Source: Bacteroidota bacterium (GTDB lineage: Bacteria; Bacteroidota; Bacteroidia; Chitinophagales; BACL12). Taken from it: DNA of 64,000 bases. Made by a program: the position numbers and the translations under genes. The stretch lies in the NCBI GenBank assembly GCA_016706865.1, contig JADJIS010000002.1:1054001-1118000 (forward strand). Direction: 5' to 3'. Of the stretch, positions 16,643 to 25,810 are shown piece by piece (the stretch's first letter is position 1; every line of letters begins with the position of its first letter). The notes under the pieces are model-generated. The model worked only from the letters and a program-made list of their open reading frames with translations, ran no database searches and was not told where the DNA came from.

Positions 16643-18577
16643 TTACTTTTTCTTTTTGGTTTGTTGCTCTTTATTGCTCTTCATTGCCTGTTGTTGTCTC
16701 ATCGCATCTTCCAAACGTTTTGCAAAACCTGATTTTTGTTTTTCGGGTTTGGCTTTGTTTTCCTGAATTCTGCGGTGAATTTCATCATCATTAATAAAGA
16801 ATCTTCTGATACTCCATTGTTGTCCGAAGGTTACAAGATTACTTACAAAATAATAATAAGTTAATCCTGCAGGAGAACTATTGAGGAAGAAGAAGAAGAA
16901 TATAGGTGTGATATACTGTATAGTTTTCATAGGACCGGTAAGCTGTGTTGTATTTTGCATATTCATGCGTATATACATCACCGAACTGATGGTCATTAAA
17001 ATACAGAAAATACTGATGTGATTTCCAATAAATGGAATTTCGTTGCTCCATCTTATAATATCATCATAAGAAGAAAGATCATCTGCCCATAAAAATGATT
17101 GTTGACGCAATTCAATGCTTCCCGGAAATAAACGGAACATCGCAATTAGAATTGGCATAGATAATAAGGTTGGTATACATCCTCCCAAAGGATTTACTCC
17201 GGCCTTTCGGAATAATTTTAATTGTTCCTGTCCTAATTTCGCCTGATCATCTTTATATTTTTCTCTTATCTCAGCAACCTCGGGATTTAGTACCCGCATT
17301 TTTGCCATGGATAAATAGGAACGGTAAGTGAGCGGAGTTAATGCAAGTTTTAATATCAGGGTCATTAATAATATGATAAGACCATAATTACCGATAAAAC
17401 TGCTCAGCCAATTAAACAAAGGAATTATCGCAAAAGTATTTATCCAGCCTATAAATCCTGAGCCTGTGGGAATAATGGTTTCCAGACCTATATCCAATGC
17501 ATTTAAGTTCTGGTAATCGTTTGGTGCAAGATACCATTGCATTGGGAAATCGAAGGTGCTTTTATTATTGAAAGTAATATATAATTCGGTGTTGCAACGT
17601 TTTACATAATCGGTAGAATCCTCATCCATGTAAACATCTATCTTCCCTTTATTTTCAAATTTATCTTTTGCAATAAGGGTGCTGTTAAAAAATTGTTGCT
17701 GACAACTCACCCATTTTATTGGAGACTCAAATTTTATTTCACCATTGGTGTTTTTATAATCCACGTCGCCATCTGCCGTACTAAAATATAATTTTGAATA
17801 CTGGCGTTCGTATTTAATATTTTTTTCCTGCTCCTGCATTTCATTCTTCCAGTTAAGAATGATGATCGGGTCGCGACCTGGAATTATTTGTTGAAATTCT
17901 GTGAGTTTTAAATTGTAGTCAATCAGATAATCGGTTCCGGTAAAAGCATAAATTTGTTGTAGTGCGCTACCGTTACCAAGATCAGCAGTAAAGGTTATCG
18001 ATTTTCCATCACTTGTTTTATTCGCGGTAAAATATAATTCTTCCGTATTAATTACTTTATTATCGGCATAGTAAAAATTATAATTAAAACGGTTTTTATC
18101 TCCCCCAATAACATCCAAAACCCCACCGTCGTAATTTTTATATTTTTTAAGTTCAGCCCGTTGTATGGAACCGCCTTTGCTGTTAAATACAATTTTAATA
18201 AAATCATTTTCAATAGAATCTGCTTTTTCAGTGCCCTGCATTACAGATGCGAATGGTCCAAAGGATGCATTTTTCTGGCTGAGTTTGATCGAATCTTCCA
18301 AACGGATCAATGCTTCGGCAGAAAGGTTTCTTTTTAAACTGTCGGGAATAAGCGCAGAAGTTGTGATAATGGCACTTGCACCTGTATCCACTTTAACCGG
18401 ATTATTTACCAGATAAATGGAATCTGCGATCCTTTTTACATTTTTGATGGAATCCTCCGTATGCTGAATTTTTGCCTGTTCCAGTCTTATGCGATTAGCA
18501 TCGCGACTCTGGAACACAAAAAATACTACGATCAGAATTCCCAGCAGTACGAAACCTATTACGTTATTACGATCCAT
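16643..18577 (-). CDS. yidC: Membrane protein insertase YidC
   Basis: The 644-aa product has an N-terminal anchor (VIGFVLLGILIVVFFVF), a large periplasmic beta-supersandwich domain (about 70-360, NDFIKIVFNSKGGSIQRAELKKY is its start), and the conserved YidC/Oxa1 core: a membrane span after WLSSFIGNYGLIILLMTLI, then RSYLSMAKMRVLNPEV and the region KYKDDQAKLGQEQLKLFRKA, GVNPLGGCIPTLLSMPILIA. A basic C-terminal tail (KSNKEQQTKKKK) may bind ribosomes. YidC inserts and folds inner membrane proteins with or without SecYEG. It has its own promoter and terminator. Confidence 0.97.
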   Translation of the reverse strand: MDRNNVIGFVLLGILIVVFFVFQSRDANRIRLEQAKIQHTEDSIKNVKRIADSIYLVNNPVKVDTGASAIITTSALIPDSLKRNLSAEALIRLEDSIKLSQKNASFGPFASVMQGTEKADSIENDFIKIVFNSKGGSIQRAELKKYKNYDGGVLDVIGGDKNRFNYNFYYADNKVINTEELYFTANKTSDGKSITFTADLGNGSALQQIYAFTGTDYLIDYNLKLTEFQQIIPGRDPIIILNWKNEMQEQEKNIKYERQYSKLYFSTADGDVDYKNTNGEIKFESPIKWVSCQQQFFNSTLIAKDKFENKGKIDVYMDEDSTDYVKRCNTELYITFNNKSTFDFPMQWYLAPNDYQNLNALDIGLETIIPTGSGFIGWINTFAIIPLFNWLSSFIGNYGLIILLMTLILKLALTPLTYRSYLSMAKMRVLNPEVAEIREKYKDDQAKLGQEQLKLFRKAGVNPLGGCIPTLLSMPILIAMFRLFPGSIELRQQSFLWADDLSSYDDIIRWSNEIPFIGNHISIFCILMTISSVMYIRMNMQNTTQLTGPMKTIQYITPIFFFFFLNSSPAGLTYYYFVSNLVTFGQQWSIRRFFINDDEIHRRIQENKAKPEKQKSGFAKRLEDAMRQQQAMKSNKEQQTKKKK

Positions 18578-18598
18578 CGAATTTTAATAATTGAGCGG

Positions 18599-18629
18599 CA
18601 AAGTTAGGGTTTGATAGGCCATTGACAAA
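18599..18629 (-). promoter_or_regulatory. yidC promoter (TTTG-N19-TAnnTTTG)
   Basis: On the minus strand TTTG (18626-18629) is followed after exactly 19 bases by TAACTTTG (18599-18606), the canonical Bacteroidota primary sigma promoter. The box is 21 bases upstream of the yidC ATG. Confidence 0.85.
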
Positions 18630-18783
18630 GAAAAGTTTGAAATTGAGTTGTCTTCTGTGTTCAAGACGACTAATAACCTAAATTATTGCATTCCATAGAT
18701 TGTGCTGCGCATTGTTAGGGAGCTTTTACGCCGTGGTTGGTGTTTTTCACAAACCAAATCTTTGAGGTGGATCTCCACCATGC

Positions 18784-20406
18784 TCACTTCAACTCCTTAT
18801 ACTCAATAGCAGCCTTAATAAACGCAACAAACAGCGGATGCGGATTTTCTACCTTGCTTTTTAGTTCCGGATGAAATTGAACGCCGATAAACCAAGGATG
18901 ATCCTTCACTTCCACAATTTCCACCAGATTTTGTTGTGGGTTTATACCTACAGCTATCATTCCTTTGCCTTCATAATCCTTCAGGTATTTATTATTGAAT
19001 TCATAACGATGGCGATGGCGTTCGGTAATATTTTGCGATTTGTAGATGTCAAAAGTCTTGGTCTTTTTAAATAAACGGCAGTCGTAACTTCCCAAACGCA
19101 TGGTTCCACCTTTTTCGGTAACATGTTTTTGTTCTTCCATCATGTCGATAACCGGATATTTTGTTTTTGCATTCATTTCGGTGGAATGTGCACCCTTCAT
19201 TTTGAGAACATTTCTTCCAAACTCAATAACGGCACATTGCATTCCGAGACAAATTCCGAAAAACGGTATCTTATTTTCACGAACATATTGAATTGCGGTA
19301 ATTTTTCCTTCTATACCTCTGTCGCCAAAACCCGGAGCAACTAAAACTCCATCCAATTCCCCTAATTTTTCGCGCACATTATTTTCATTGATATGTTCAC
19401 TCTGAATGGAAATTACCTCCACTTTACATTCATTTGCCGCTCCGGCATGTATAAATGATTCTAAAATAGATTTATATGCATCCTGCAGCTCCACATATTT
19501 TCCCACCAAACCAATACGCACCGAATTTGTCGGGTTTTTGAGGCGAGATAAAAATATTTTCCAGTTTTTAAGATCCGGATCATTGCGTTTTGGCAATTTC
19601 AGTTTTGCAAGAACGATCTCATCCGCATTTTCCTCCAATAAATGTAGAGGAACATCATAAATGGTTTTTACATCAATTGCCTCAATAACTGAATTCACAT
19701 TCACGTTGCAAAAAAGCGCCAGTTTTCTTCTGATATCTTTTGAGAGCGGATGTTCAGTGCGACAAACCAGAATATCAGCCTGAATACCACTCTCCAGCAA
19801 CATTTTTACCGAGTGTTGTGTAGGTTTTGTCTTTAATTCCTGCGCAGAACTCAAATATGGAATTAAGGTAAGATGAATAATGAGACATCTTTTTTCTCCC
19901 AATTTCCATTTCAACTGACGAACCGCCTCTATATAAGGAAGTGATTCAATATCACCTACAGTTCCACCAATTTCGGTGATAACGATATCATTTTCACCGT
20001 TTTCGCCGAGCAATAACATACGACGCTGAATTTCATCGGTAATGTGCGGAATTACCTGCACCGTTTTACCTAAAAACTCACCGGCGCGTTCGCGGTTAAT
20101 AACATTTTGATAAACTGCACCTGTGGTAACATTATTTGCCTGCGAAGTTTCTATTCCCAGGAATCGTTCGTAGTGGCCAAGATCCAGATCCGTTTCCGCT
20201 CCATCTTCGGTAACATAACATTCGCCATGTTCGTACGGATTGAGTGTTCCCGGGTCAACATTGATGTAGGGATCAAATTTTTGAATAGTTACTCTAAAAC
20301 CACGAGCCTGTAAAAGTTTAGCCAGTGATGCGGAAAAAATACCTTTTCCAAGAGAAGACGTTACGCCACCCGTAACGAAGATATATCGAGATTGTTCATT
20401 CTTCAT
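18784..20406 (-). CDS. pyrG: CTP synthase
   Basis: The 540-aa enzyme makes CTP from UTP, ATP and glutamine. The N-terminal synthetase domain (1-270) shows the P-loop region FVTGGVTSSLGKGI, QKFDPYINVDPGTLNPYEHG and EIGGTVGDIESLPY. The C-terminal class I glutaminase domain has the nucleophile Cys in FFGICLGMQ and the His/Glu pair in GVQFHPEL. Length is normal. It lies 206 bases before yidC, likely in a separate unit. Its product feeds phospholipid and LPS synthesis, including the KdsB reaction encoded at 25 kb. Confidence 0.98.
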   Translation of the reverse strand: MKNEQSRYIFVTGGVTSSLGKGIFSASLAKLLQARGFRVTIQKFDPYINVDPGTLNPYEHGECYVTEDGAETDLDLGHYERFLGIETSQANNVTTGAVYQNVINRERAGEFLGKTVQVIPHITDEIQRRMLLLGENGENDIVITEIGGTVGDIESLPYIEAVRQLKWKLGEKRCLIIHLTLIPYLSSAQELKTKPTQHSVKMLLESGIQADILVCRTEHPLSKDIRRKLALFCNVNVNSVIEAIDVKTIYDVPLHLLEENADEIVLAKLKLPKRNDPDLKNWKIFLSRLKNPTNSVRIGLVGKYVELQDAYKSILESFIHAGAANECKVEVISIQSEHINENNVREKLGELDGVLVAPGFGDRGIEGKITAIQYVRENKIPFFGICLGMQCAVIEFGRNVLKMKGAHSTEMNAKTKYPVIDMMEEQKHVTEKGGTMRLGSYDCRLFKKTKTFDIYKSQNITERHRHRYEFNNKYLKDYEGKGMIAVGINPQQNLVEIVEVKDHPWFIGVQFHPELKSKVENPHPLFVAFIKAAIEYKELK

Positions 20407-20470
20407 AACGGGCTTTAAAGGTAGGCATTTTATTTGGAGGGACTATTAACATGGTGTTGGTAAAGTTTTC

Positions 20471-20512
20471 TGTTCTGAGTTCTGTGTTCTGAGTTCTGAG
20501 TTCTGGGTTCTG
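20471..20512. repeat. Heptamer array AGTTCTG (third CAGAACT locus, inverted)
   Basis: Six 7-base units (TGTTCTG, AGTTCTG, TGTTCTG, AGTTCTG, AGTTCTG, GGTTCTG) lie upstream of pyrG. The unit is the reverse complement of CAGAACT found at 8364 and 14539. Confidence 0.85.
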
Positions 20513-20627
20513 AGTTGGGCATTGACGAAGCCGTTTATTTAATGCTCCGGGTTGAGAGGGTTGGCAAGGTTGGCAGGGTTCTGTGCGGAGGATAAACCTC
20601 TGGGTGGACGATCCGATTAATGCCTGC

Positions 20628-22184
20628 CCGACTACTGCTACTGTGTACCCACATCTTTAATAATTCTTACGGCGATTAATAATTTATTAAATTGTTCCAG
20701 TCCAATTTTAAGTGTGATAACACCTGGTATACCCTGTGATACATATCCTTTCCATCCGCCCATTCTACCTATAATCCAAGCCGCCCATTTGATACTGGTT
20801 TTGTTGTAGGGATTTTTTTGTTTTTCTGTGGAGCCTTCCAGATCAGCATTCATTATTTCTAATAGCTTGATCTGTTCATCATCAAAAGCCACCTTTATTG
20901 GCAGGCCTATGGTTGGATCGCCAAAACTTAAATTCATTTGTAAAATTTTAAGGATTACGGTTAATTGCATGATTACCAATTTACGAATTGACCAACCACT
21001 TTCTAATTCTGATTCCTCAATACCAAATCCATCTTTTTTTAATAACCTGAATACTTGCTCGATATTCCATCTGGAGGAATACCATTTAATGATCTGTAAT
21101 GCCTGATCAAATGTTTCTATTTTATGCGTAGTTAATAATTTCCAATTAATTTTAGTAGAACTTTTACCTTCCTCCACTGCTGATATGCAATACAGTGGAA
21201 TCGACACCGGATATTTTTCTTTATTTAAATTACGAGGTCGTTGAATTTTACATTCTATAAACCGAACCTGAATAGTTGCCTCTCGTCGATTCTGTCCTGT
21301 GCGTTTTTCAGATGGAATATTTATTTTATATGTTCCTGCAATCGTTGAATCTAAAACCGATTCATACATATCTTCTCCATTGAGTAATTTTCGTGTAGTT
21401 CTGCTCCTTATAATTAAATGTGTTCTGGAATCGGGAACAAGGGCAAATTGCTCAAATATATCACCCTCGCGATCCTCTATAAAAGTAACCATGGAAGCTC
21501 TCTGCAGCGTTTCCTTGCTAATTTGGGGTATCTCTATCCATTTATAAGATTCTTTATCCTCAATGGGTTGCTTTTTGTAGTTTCTATTAAGTCTATATGG
21601 CTTGTCATGATCCCGATTAAAAATTTTAATTGCTGAGTAGCCTAAAGGAGCTAGTGTCTCTGCATTAATAACTAAACCAGGATGTAATTTAAAACAATAA
21701 GCTATCTGTGAGTTATCTGAACGACCTAATCCACTGTTGCCGTCAATTCTATTTCGATGGTTGATTAAATTAATTTCACTGGTATCCTGAATGCATAATA
21801 CATGACTGTTATCGCAGAGGTGTTTTACTCTGCCGGTGGCCTCTTCAATTAATTTTTCTTCACTCACTTTTGGATTAGTTAGAAATCGGTAAAATGCCTT
21901 TTGTTCAGATGGACTTTTAGAAAGTTGACGTACAACTGAAACCGTTCGTATACTTAATTGACTCCAAAAATTAATTGCTCTCGCTTCAAGTCGGGTATCA
22001 TTAAAAAGTCCACTATAATTGGGTGTAAAGTTAATTTCCATTTTGTCGTTTTCATCAAACTTAGTACGACTAATGGCAATCAAAACGAGAAATATAAACA
22101 GTCAAATGTGTACAAACTGCTCAATGTATTATAATTTTACAATAAGGAAAAATAAACTTGTGGGTACACAGTAGCCGACTACTG
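20628..22184. mobile_element. Complete IS4-family insertion sequence with 10-base target duplication
   Basis: The element runs from 20638 to 22174 (1537 bases). Its ends are perfect 16-base inverted repeats, CTACTGTGTACCCACA at 20638-20653 and its complement at 22159-22174. It is flanked on both sides by the direct repeat CCGACTACTG (20628-20637 and 22175-22184). IS4 elements typically duplicate 9-12 bases, so this is a clean, recent insertion. The target was a REP-like sequence: removing the element restores CCTGCCCGACTACTGGCGGG, and a related 20-base copy lies near 22210. Confidence 0.95.
20638..22083 (-). CDS. IS4-family transposase (DDE)
   Basis: The 481-aa transposase carries the RNase-H-like DDE triad: Asp100 (LCIQDTSEIN), Asp204 (FIEDREGD) and Glu342. 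The Glu sits in a perfect YREK signature, Tyr335-x2-Arg338-x3-Glu342-x6-Lys349 (YSSRWNIEQVFRLLKK), diagnostic of the IS4 family including Tn5. The N-terminal 70 residues (ARAINFWSQL, SEQKAFYRFLTN) match the Tn5-type DNA-binding domain. It appears intact. The start may be at 22083 or at the ATG 14 codons downstream. Its stop codon lies inside the left inverted repeat. Confidence 0.95.
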   Translation of the reverse strand: MIAISRTKFDENDKMEINFTPNYSGLFNDTRLEARAINFWSQLSIRTVSVVRQLSKSPSEQKAFYRFLTNPKVSEEKLIEEATGRVKHLCDNSHVLCIQDTSEINLINHRNRIDGNSGLGRSDNSQIAYCFKLHPGLVINAETLAPLGYSAIKIFNRDHDKPYRLNRNYKKQPIEDKESYKWIEIPQISKETLQRASMVTFIEDREGDIFEQFALVPDSRTHLIIRSRTTRKLLNGEDMYESVLDSTIAGTYKINIPSEKRTGQNRREATIQVRFIECKIQRPRNLNKEKYPVSIPLYCISAVEEGKSSTKINWKLLTTHKIETFDQALQIIKWYSSRWNIEQVFRLLKKDGFGIEESELESGWSIRKLVIMQLTVILKILQMNLSFGDPTIGLPIKVAFDDEQIKLLEIMNADLEGSTEKQKNPYNKTSIKWAAWIIGRMGGWKGYVSQGIPGVITLKIGLEQFNKLLIAVRIIKDVGTQ

Positions 22185-22209
22185 GCGGGTTCTTTATTCC
22201 TTGTTCTAT

Positions 22210-22229
22210 ACCTGTCCGACCACTGGCGG
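22210..22229. repeat. REP-like copy related to the IS target
   Basis: CCTGTCCGACCACTGGCGGA differs at four positions from the reconstructed target CCTGCCCGACTACTGGCGGG of the insertion sequence next to it. Both are GC-rich in an AT-rich gap. Confidence 0.55.
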
Positions 22230-22396
22230 ATTCGATATTATTTAAAGTTTAAATGGGAAGAAAAATTTTCAGGCTTAGGATCCAATTATTATTTTTTATT
22301 TTTTGATTGTTATTTTTTATTACCCTTTTTCCTGCGAAGCTCAACCTCCCAATGTAACTAACTGCCCATTTATCTCCCTTGCTTTAGCGAAGGAGG

Positions 22397-22478
22397 ACTG
22401 CCCACTGCCACTGCCTACTGCCACTGCCTACTGCCACTGCCTACTGCCACTGCCCACTGCCACTGCCACTGCCTACTG
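22397..22478. repeat. ACTGCC tandem array with 13-base super-unit
   Basis: Alternating ACTGCC and ACTGCCT/ACTGCCC units (6 + 7 = 13 bases) repeat over about 80 bases. The same ACTGCCC unit forms the variable core of the minisatellite at 25811-26376. Confidence 0.85.
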
Positions 22479-22539
22479 AATTAATCTCCGCAAAAAATGC
22501 GGATATTAAAGCTATCAACATTTTGAAGCAACCTCCTTT

Positions 22540-22665
22540 CCCCTTCTTCCCACCCTCGCACCGGCTATTCGCTACAAGTCCTCGCTCGTGCCTCGCTGCG
22601 GGCTTTCCGCTGCTATCCGGGCTAAGAAAAAAGGGTTCGCAATTTTTCCGGGGCTGTTCAAAAAA
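22540..22665. other. GC-rich island in repeat-filled gap
   Basis: The gap from 22185 to 22972 has no intact gene. This part is strongly GC-rich (for example CTCGCTCGTGCCTCGCTGCG, GCTGCTATCCGGGCT) within AT-rich DNA and looks like a dispersed non-coding element rather than a gene; all frames are short. Confidence 0.4.
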
Positions 22666-22689
22666 ACATCTTCAACTCAAATAATTATT

Positions 22690-22893
22690 TTAACATCGTG
22701 CTTTAAGATTAAAAAACTTTCCTGCAATATCAAATAATTCAAAAAATATGGGACCCGAATTTCCTGATTGGCTTGCAATAATATTAATTGCACTTCCATC
22801 GCAATTAATATTTATATTTTCTTTAAACTGTTGAGAAGAAATAGGTGTGCTAATTAAACTTCCTGTTTTAAATCCTGTTTCCGGTATACGTTG
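22690..22893 (-). pseudogene. Remnant of a secreted protein C-terminus
   Basis: An open frame of 67 codons without a start codon ends at the TAA at 22690-22692 and is closed upstream by a stop at 22894-22896. It encodes ETGFKTGSLISTPISSQQ... and ends in SGPIFFELFDIAGKFFNLKA, which resembles the last strands of a T9SS sorting domain (YDIxGK). No upstream portion of such a gene remains, so I read it as a decayed fragment. It lies 80 bases past the stop of the T9SS protein at 22973. Confidence 0.4.
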
Positions 22894-22972
22894 TTATGAG
22901 TATAGCGAAATGTAATGTCTATACAAGCATATTACAGTAACGATAAATTAAACATTTTGCTGGGAGCAATTT

Positions 22973-24859
22973 TCAAAGGATTACAAATTTAATACAGGAT
23001 TGAATTTCATTTTTTGTTACATACGCAAAATAAAATCCGGGTGTATGATAAGAAAATACAGTATTTAATTGATCTGCACCTCCCCAGGATGCAATTTGTT
23101 GTCCTATTGCATTGTAAATAGTTAGTTTATCGAAGGGTTCATTAATTAAGATATTTACCAGGTCGTTTGCCGGATTAGGAAACACAGTTATATTTATTTC
23201 ATCTTGATTATTAACATTACTATCAAGGAAATTAAATGGTTTGCTCCATGCAAAACATCCATTTTCCAAACTAACACGTGCCCGATAAAATCCATTATAG
23301 GTTGGATAAAATATTTGGGAAATTTCATTATTAATTAAAGTATCATTTACATACCATTGCCATGCAATTCCATCAATTGCCATCAGAAAGCCATTTATCT
23401 CAGAAATATCAAAAAGTGAATTATTACATTCGTTTGATCTGGCAACATAATAATCACGATGGGGTTGAATTTGATAATTTTTTAAAGTATCCTCCCCAAA
23501 TATAAGAGTATCTCCTTCAATACTTGAAATAAAAATCATATTGCCAAATGGATCGGTCATTGTGGCAGGTATACTATTATCATATATCAATGGTAATGAG
23601 AATCCGTTAATATTATTAAGATGAGAATCAAGATAAATCACAGCTGGGTCTGATGCTCCCGAAACGTTTATCATGGAATCCATTCCATTCCAAAATGCAG
23701 AAGAAATTTGAGTGCTAAAATTTAGTTTATTATTTATGCCGTTGGATATATTATATAAATAATTAAAATCTGATGAAAATAAAGAAGAATATGCATATTC
23801 ACCTTTATAATTAAAAATGGACATAAACTTAGTTTCAAATCCCCAAGGTACTTCTTTTAATGTATCTTCCTCAATTATCATGAATTCATCAAAAAACGCT
23901 CCTACTATATAAACGGAATCCTTGGTAAAAATTATAGAATTGAAACCATGTGGTTCGTCACTAATTGTTCTTGCACATAATATGTTTCCCGAATTATTGC
24001 AGATTCCAAAATAATCCTGGTCATCATATGGATGAGGATTATATAGTGTGATCGAATCTAATACATAAGAATCATCATGAAATTCACCCCAAAAACATAA
24101 GTCTCCATTTTCATTGGAAACACCTTGAATACCATATGTATATCCTATTAACAATTTTGCCCAGTCTGCTTTATTCTCTTGATTGTAGTGAACAATGAAC
24201 GCTTGCTCCTGATCAACAATATTTACCAGTATTGTATCGCCTAAATCCATCGCCTGACAGATGGAAGTCATGCGGCCCAGGAAATAAAATCCACCTTTTT
24301 GATCGGAAGCAATTTCGTTTGGATTTACCCCTTCTTCATAAAGGTGCGACCATATTAAATTGCCATCCGGGTCAAATTTTAAGACGAAACCCAGTGAGAT
24401 TTTATCGTCTCCTGATAAAATCGTTGTGTCTATATACAAATCGCCTCTAAAGTACCAACCAGCAATTAAAATATTTCCATGTGCATCGAAAGTTGCAGAT
24501 CGAAAATCTACCTTTTGCACTAATCCATTGTCAAGATTATAAATTTGTCTCGCCCAACTTATGTCTCCTTCATTATTGAGGACTGCAATATATCCGTCAC
24601 CGGCTTGGTATTTAGATGTTCTTAAAAGTTGTGTATCTCCAATTGTTATTGCATTACTATAAATATCACCAACTATTAGTGTATTTCCAAAATTATCTGC
24701 ATCAAACAAATTGATCGGATCTTCATGATTTCCGTGTACTTGAAGCGCCCAATCCCATTGTGGCATTTGGGAATAAGAAAATAGGTAATTACCGATTAGA
24801 ACCGCTAATAATATTATACGAAGGAAGGGAGATCTTTGTGTATTAGCAAAAAGATACAT
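22973..24859 (-). CDS. Secreted beta-propeller-like protein with T9SS type A sorting domain
   Basis: I choose the ATG at 24859 (MYLFANTQRSPFLRII...), which starts the signal peptide; an in-frame ATG at 24919 adds 20 residues. The roughly 628-aa product has repeated blade-like segments of the kind GDGYIAVLNNEGDISWARQI, KISLGFVLKFDPDGNLIWSH, FGNMIFISSIEGD, a short Ig-like stretch (WQWYVNDTLI) and a C-terminal type IX secretion domain starting VFPNPANDLVNI and ending FYFAYVTKNEIQSCIKFVIL. It is therefore exported through the outer membrane and released or attached to the surface. Function is unknown. Confidence 0.85.
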   Translation of the reverse strand: MYLFANTQRSPFLRIILLAVLIGNYLFSYSQMPQWDWALQVHGNHEDPINLFDADNFGNTLIVGDIYSNAITIGDTQLLRTSKYQAGDGYIAVLNNEGDISWARQIYNLDNGLVQKVDFRSATFDAHGNILIAGWYFRGDLYIDTTILSGDDKISLGFVLKFDPDGNLIWSHLYEEGVNPNEIASDQKGGFYFLGRMTSICQAMDLGDTILVNIVDQEQAFIVHYNQENKADWAKLLIGYTYGIQGVSNENGDLCFWGEFHDDSYVLDSITLYNPHPYDDQDYFGICNNSGNILCARTISDEPHGFNSIIFTKDSVYIVGAFFDEFMIIEEDTLKEVPWGFETKFMSIFNYKGEYAYSSLFSSDFNYLYNISNGINNKLNFSTQISSAFWNGMDSMINVSGASDPAVIYLDSHLNNINGFSLPLIYDNSIPATMTDPFGNMIFISSIEGDTLIFGEDTLKNYQIQPHRDYYVARSNECNNSLFDISEINGFLMAIDGIAWQWYVNDTLINNEISQIFYPTYNGFYRARVSLENGCFAWSKPFNFLDSNVNNQDEINITVFPNPANDLVNILINEPFDKLTIYNAIGQQIASWGGADQLNTVFSYHTPGFYFAYVTKNEIQSCIKFVIL

Positions 24860-25002
24860 AACATAGGGTTTGACTACTAAATTACAACATTTTTTTGGAT
24901 TAGCCAAATTGATTCCCAAAAACCATTCTCAGCCCTGATCAAGTTTTCAGCAAAATTTTGGTGGACTCAAAGTTCTTACTTCGAGGAGTGAGACCGTCAA
25001 TG

Positions 25003-25021
25003 AAAAAGTGAGAGCCTCACT
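25003..25021 (-). terminator. Compact terminator overlapping the kdsB stop
   Basis: On the minus strand AGTGAG-GCT-CTCACT forms a 6-base stem with a 3-base loop, followed by TTTTC. The stem includes two bases of the kdsB TAG codon (25020-25022). A near-identical element follows glnN at 32653-32672. Confidence 0.65.
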
Positions 25022-25745
25022 ACGTTTTCGCAAGATCTTCGGGTGTATCGATTCCAATCGTATCAATATCCGTTTCTACAATTTTTATTGTAAAATCATT
25101 TTCCAGCCAACGCAATTGTTCGAGTGATTCGGAAATTTCGAGGGAGCTTGGAGGGATGATGTTTATCTTGCGGAGGATATCACTTCTATAGGCATAGATG
25201 CCGAGATGTTTATAGTAGGATGACGTGTTTAACCAATTTTCTTTTTCTTCGCCTCTGTTAAATGGAATAGGATTTCTCGAAAAATATAATGCATTTCCCG
25301 AAACAGAAAAAACCACTTTTACAATATTGGAATTAAAAATATCATCACTGTTTTTTAATTTAATTGCCAGTGTTGCAATTTGTGTGTTTTCATCGCTGAA
25401 TGCTGTTATTAATTTTTCTAATTGTTCGGGTTGAATAAATGGTTCGTCACCTTGAATATTTACAACCACATCATAATTCTCCGTTAATTTCCGAACCACC
25501 TCTCCACAGCGATCGGTGCCTGATTGATGTACGGTAGAGGTCATCATTGCATCCCCCCCAAAACTTTTTACATGTTCTTCAATTCTTGCATCATCCGTAG
25601 CTACAATTATTTTAGAAAAGGATTTTACCTTTTGTGCTTGTTCATATACGCGTTGTATCATACTTTTTCCATCAATATCAACTAAAGGTTTTCCCGGAAA
25701 ACGGGTAGAGTTGTAGCGGGATGGGATGATGCCTATGATGTTCAT
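25020..25745 (-). CDS. kdsB: CMP-KDO synthetase (3-deoxy-manno-octulosonate cytidylyltransferase)
   Basis: The roughly 241-aa enzyme activates KDO with CTP for LPS core synthesis. Motifs: IIGIIPSRYNSTRFPGKPL at the N-terminus, KIIVATDDARI, SGTDRCGEV, VVNIQGDEPFI with the metal-binding Asp, and LGIYAYRSDIL. I start at the ATG at 25745. An ATG at 25754 would add Met-Thr-Asn, but those codons come from the ATTAGTC heptamer array that abuts the gene. The stop codon is part of a terminator stem. Cytoplasmic; it works with hldD (47.9 kb) in building the LPS inner core. Confidence 0.97.
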   Translation of the reverse strand: MNIIGIIPSRYNSTRFPGKPLVDIDGKSMIQRVYEQAQKVKSFSKIIVATDDARIEEHVKSFGGDAMMTSTVHQSGTDRCGEVVRKLTENYDVVVNIQGDEPFIQPEQLEKLITAFSDENTQIATLAIKLKNSDDIFNSNIVKVVFSVSGNALYFSRNPIPFNRGEEKENWLNTSSYYKHLGIYAYRSDILRKINIIPPSSLEISESLEQLRWLENDFTIKIVETDIDTIGIDTPEDLAKT

Positions 25746-25766
25746 ATTAGTCATTAGTCATTAGTC
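25746..25766. repeat. Heptamer array ATTAGTC (3 units) at the kdsB start
   Basis: Three perfect ATTAGTC units directly follow the first codon of kdsB (on its upstream side). They are followed by a duplicated AAAATCATGATGA sequence (25774-25798). Confidence 0.85.
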
Positions 25767-25810
25767 ATGTTGAAAATCATGATGAAAATCATGATGATTA
25801 AAAAAAGTTC

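Noticed and set aside
22158..22361. 67-aa ORF starting in the right end of the insertion sequence
   Set aside because: It begins in the inverted repeat and runs through repeat sequence with no protein-like features.
22397..22478. CRISPR or coding repeat
   Set aside because: Units are 6-7 bases with no spacers and no sustained reading frame with coding character.
22540..22665. tRNA or small rRNA fragment
   Set aside because: No cloverleaf with CCA-end or known rRNA motif could be drawn.
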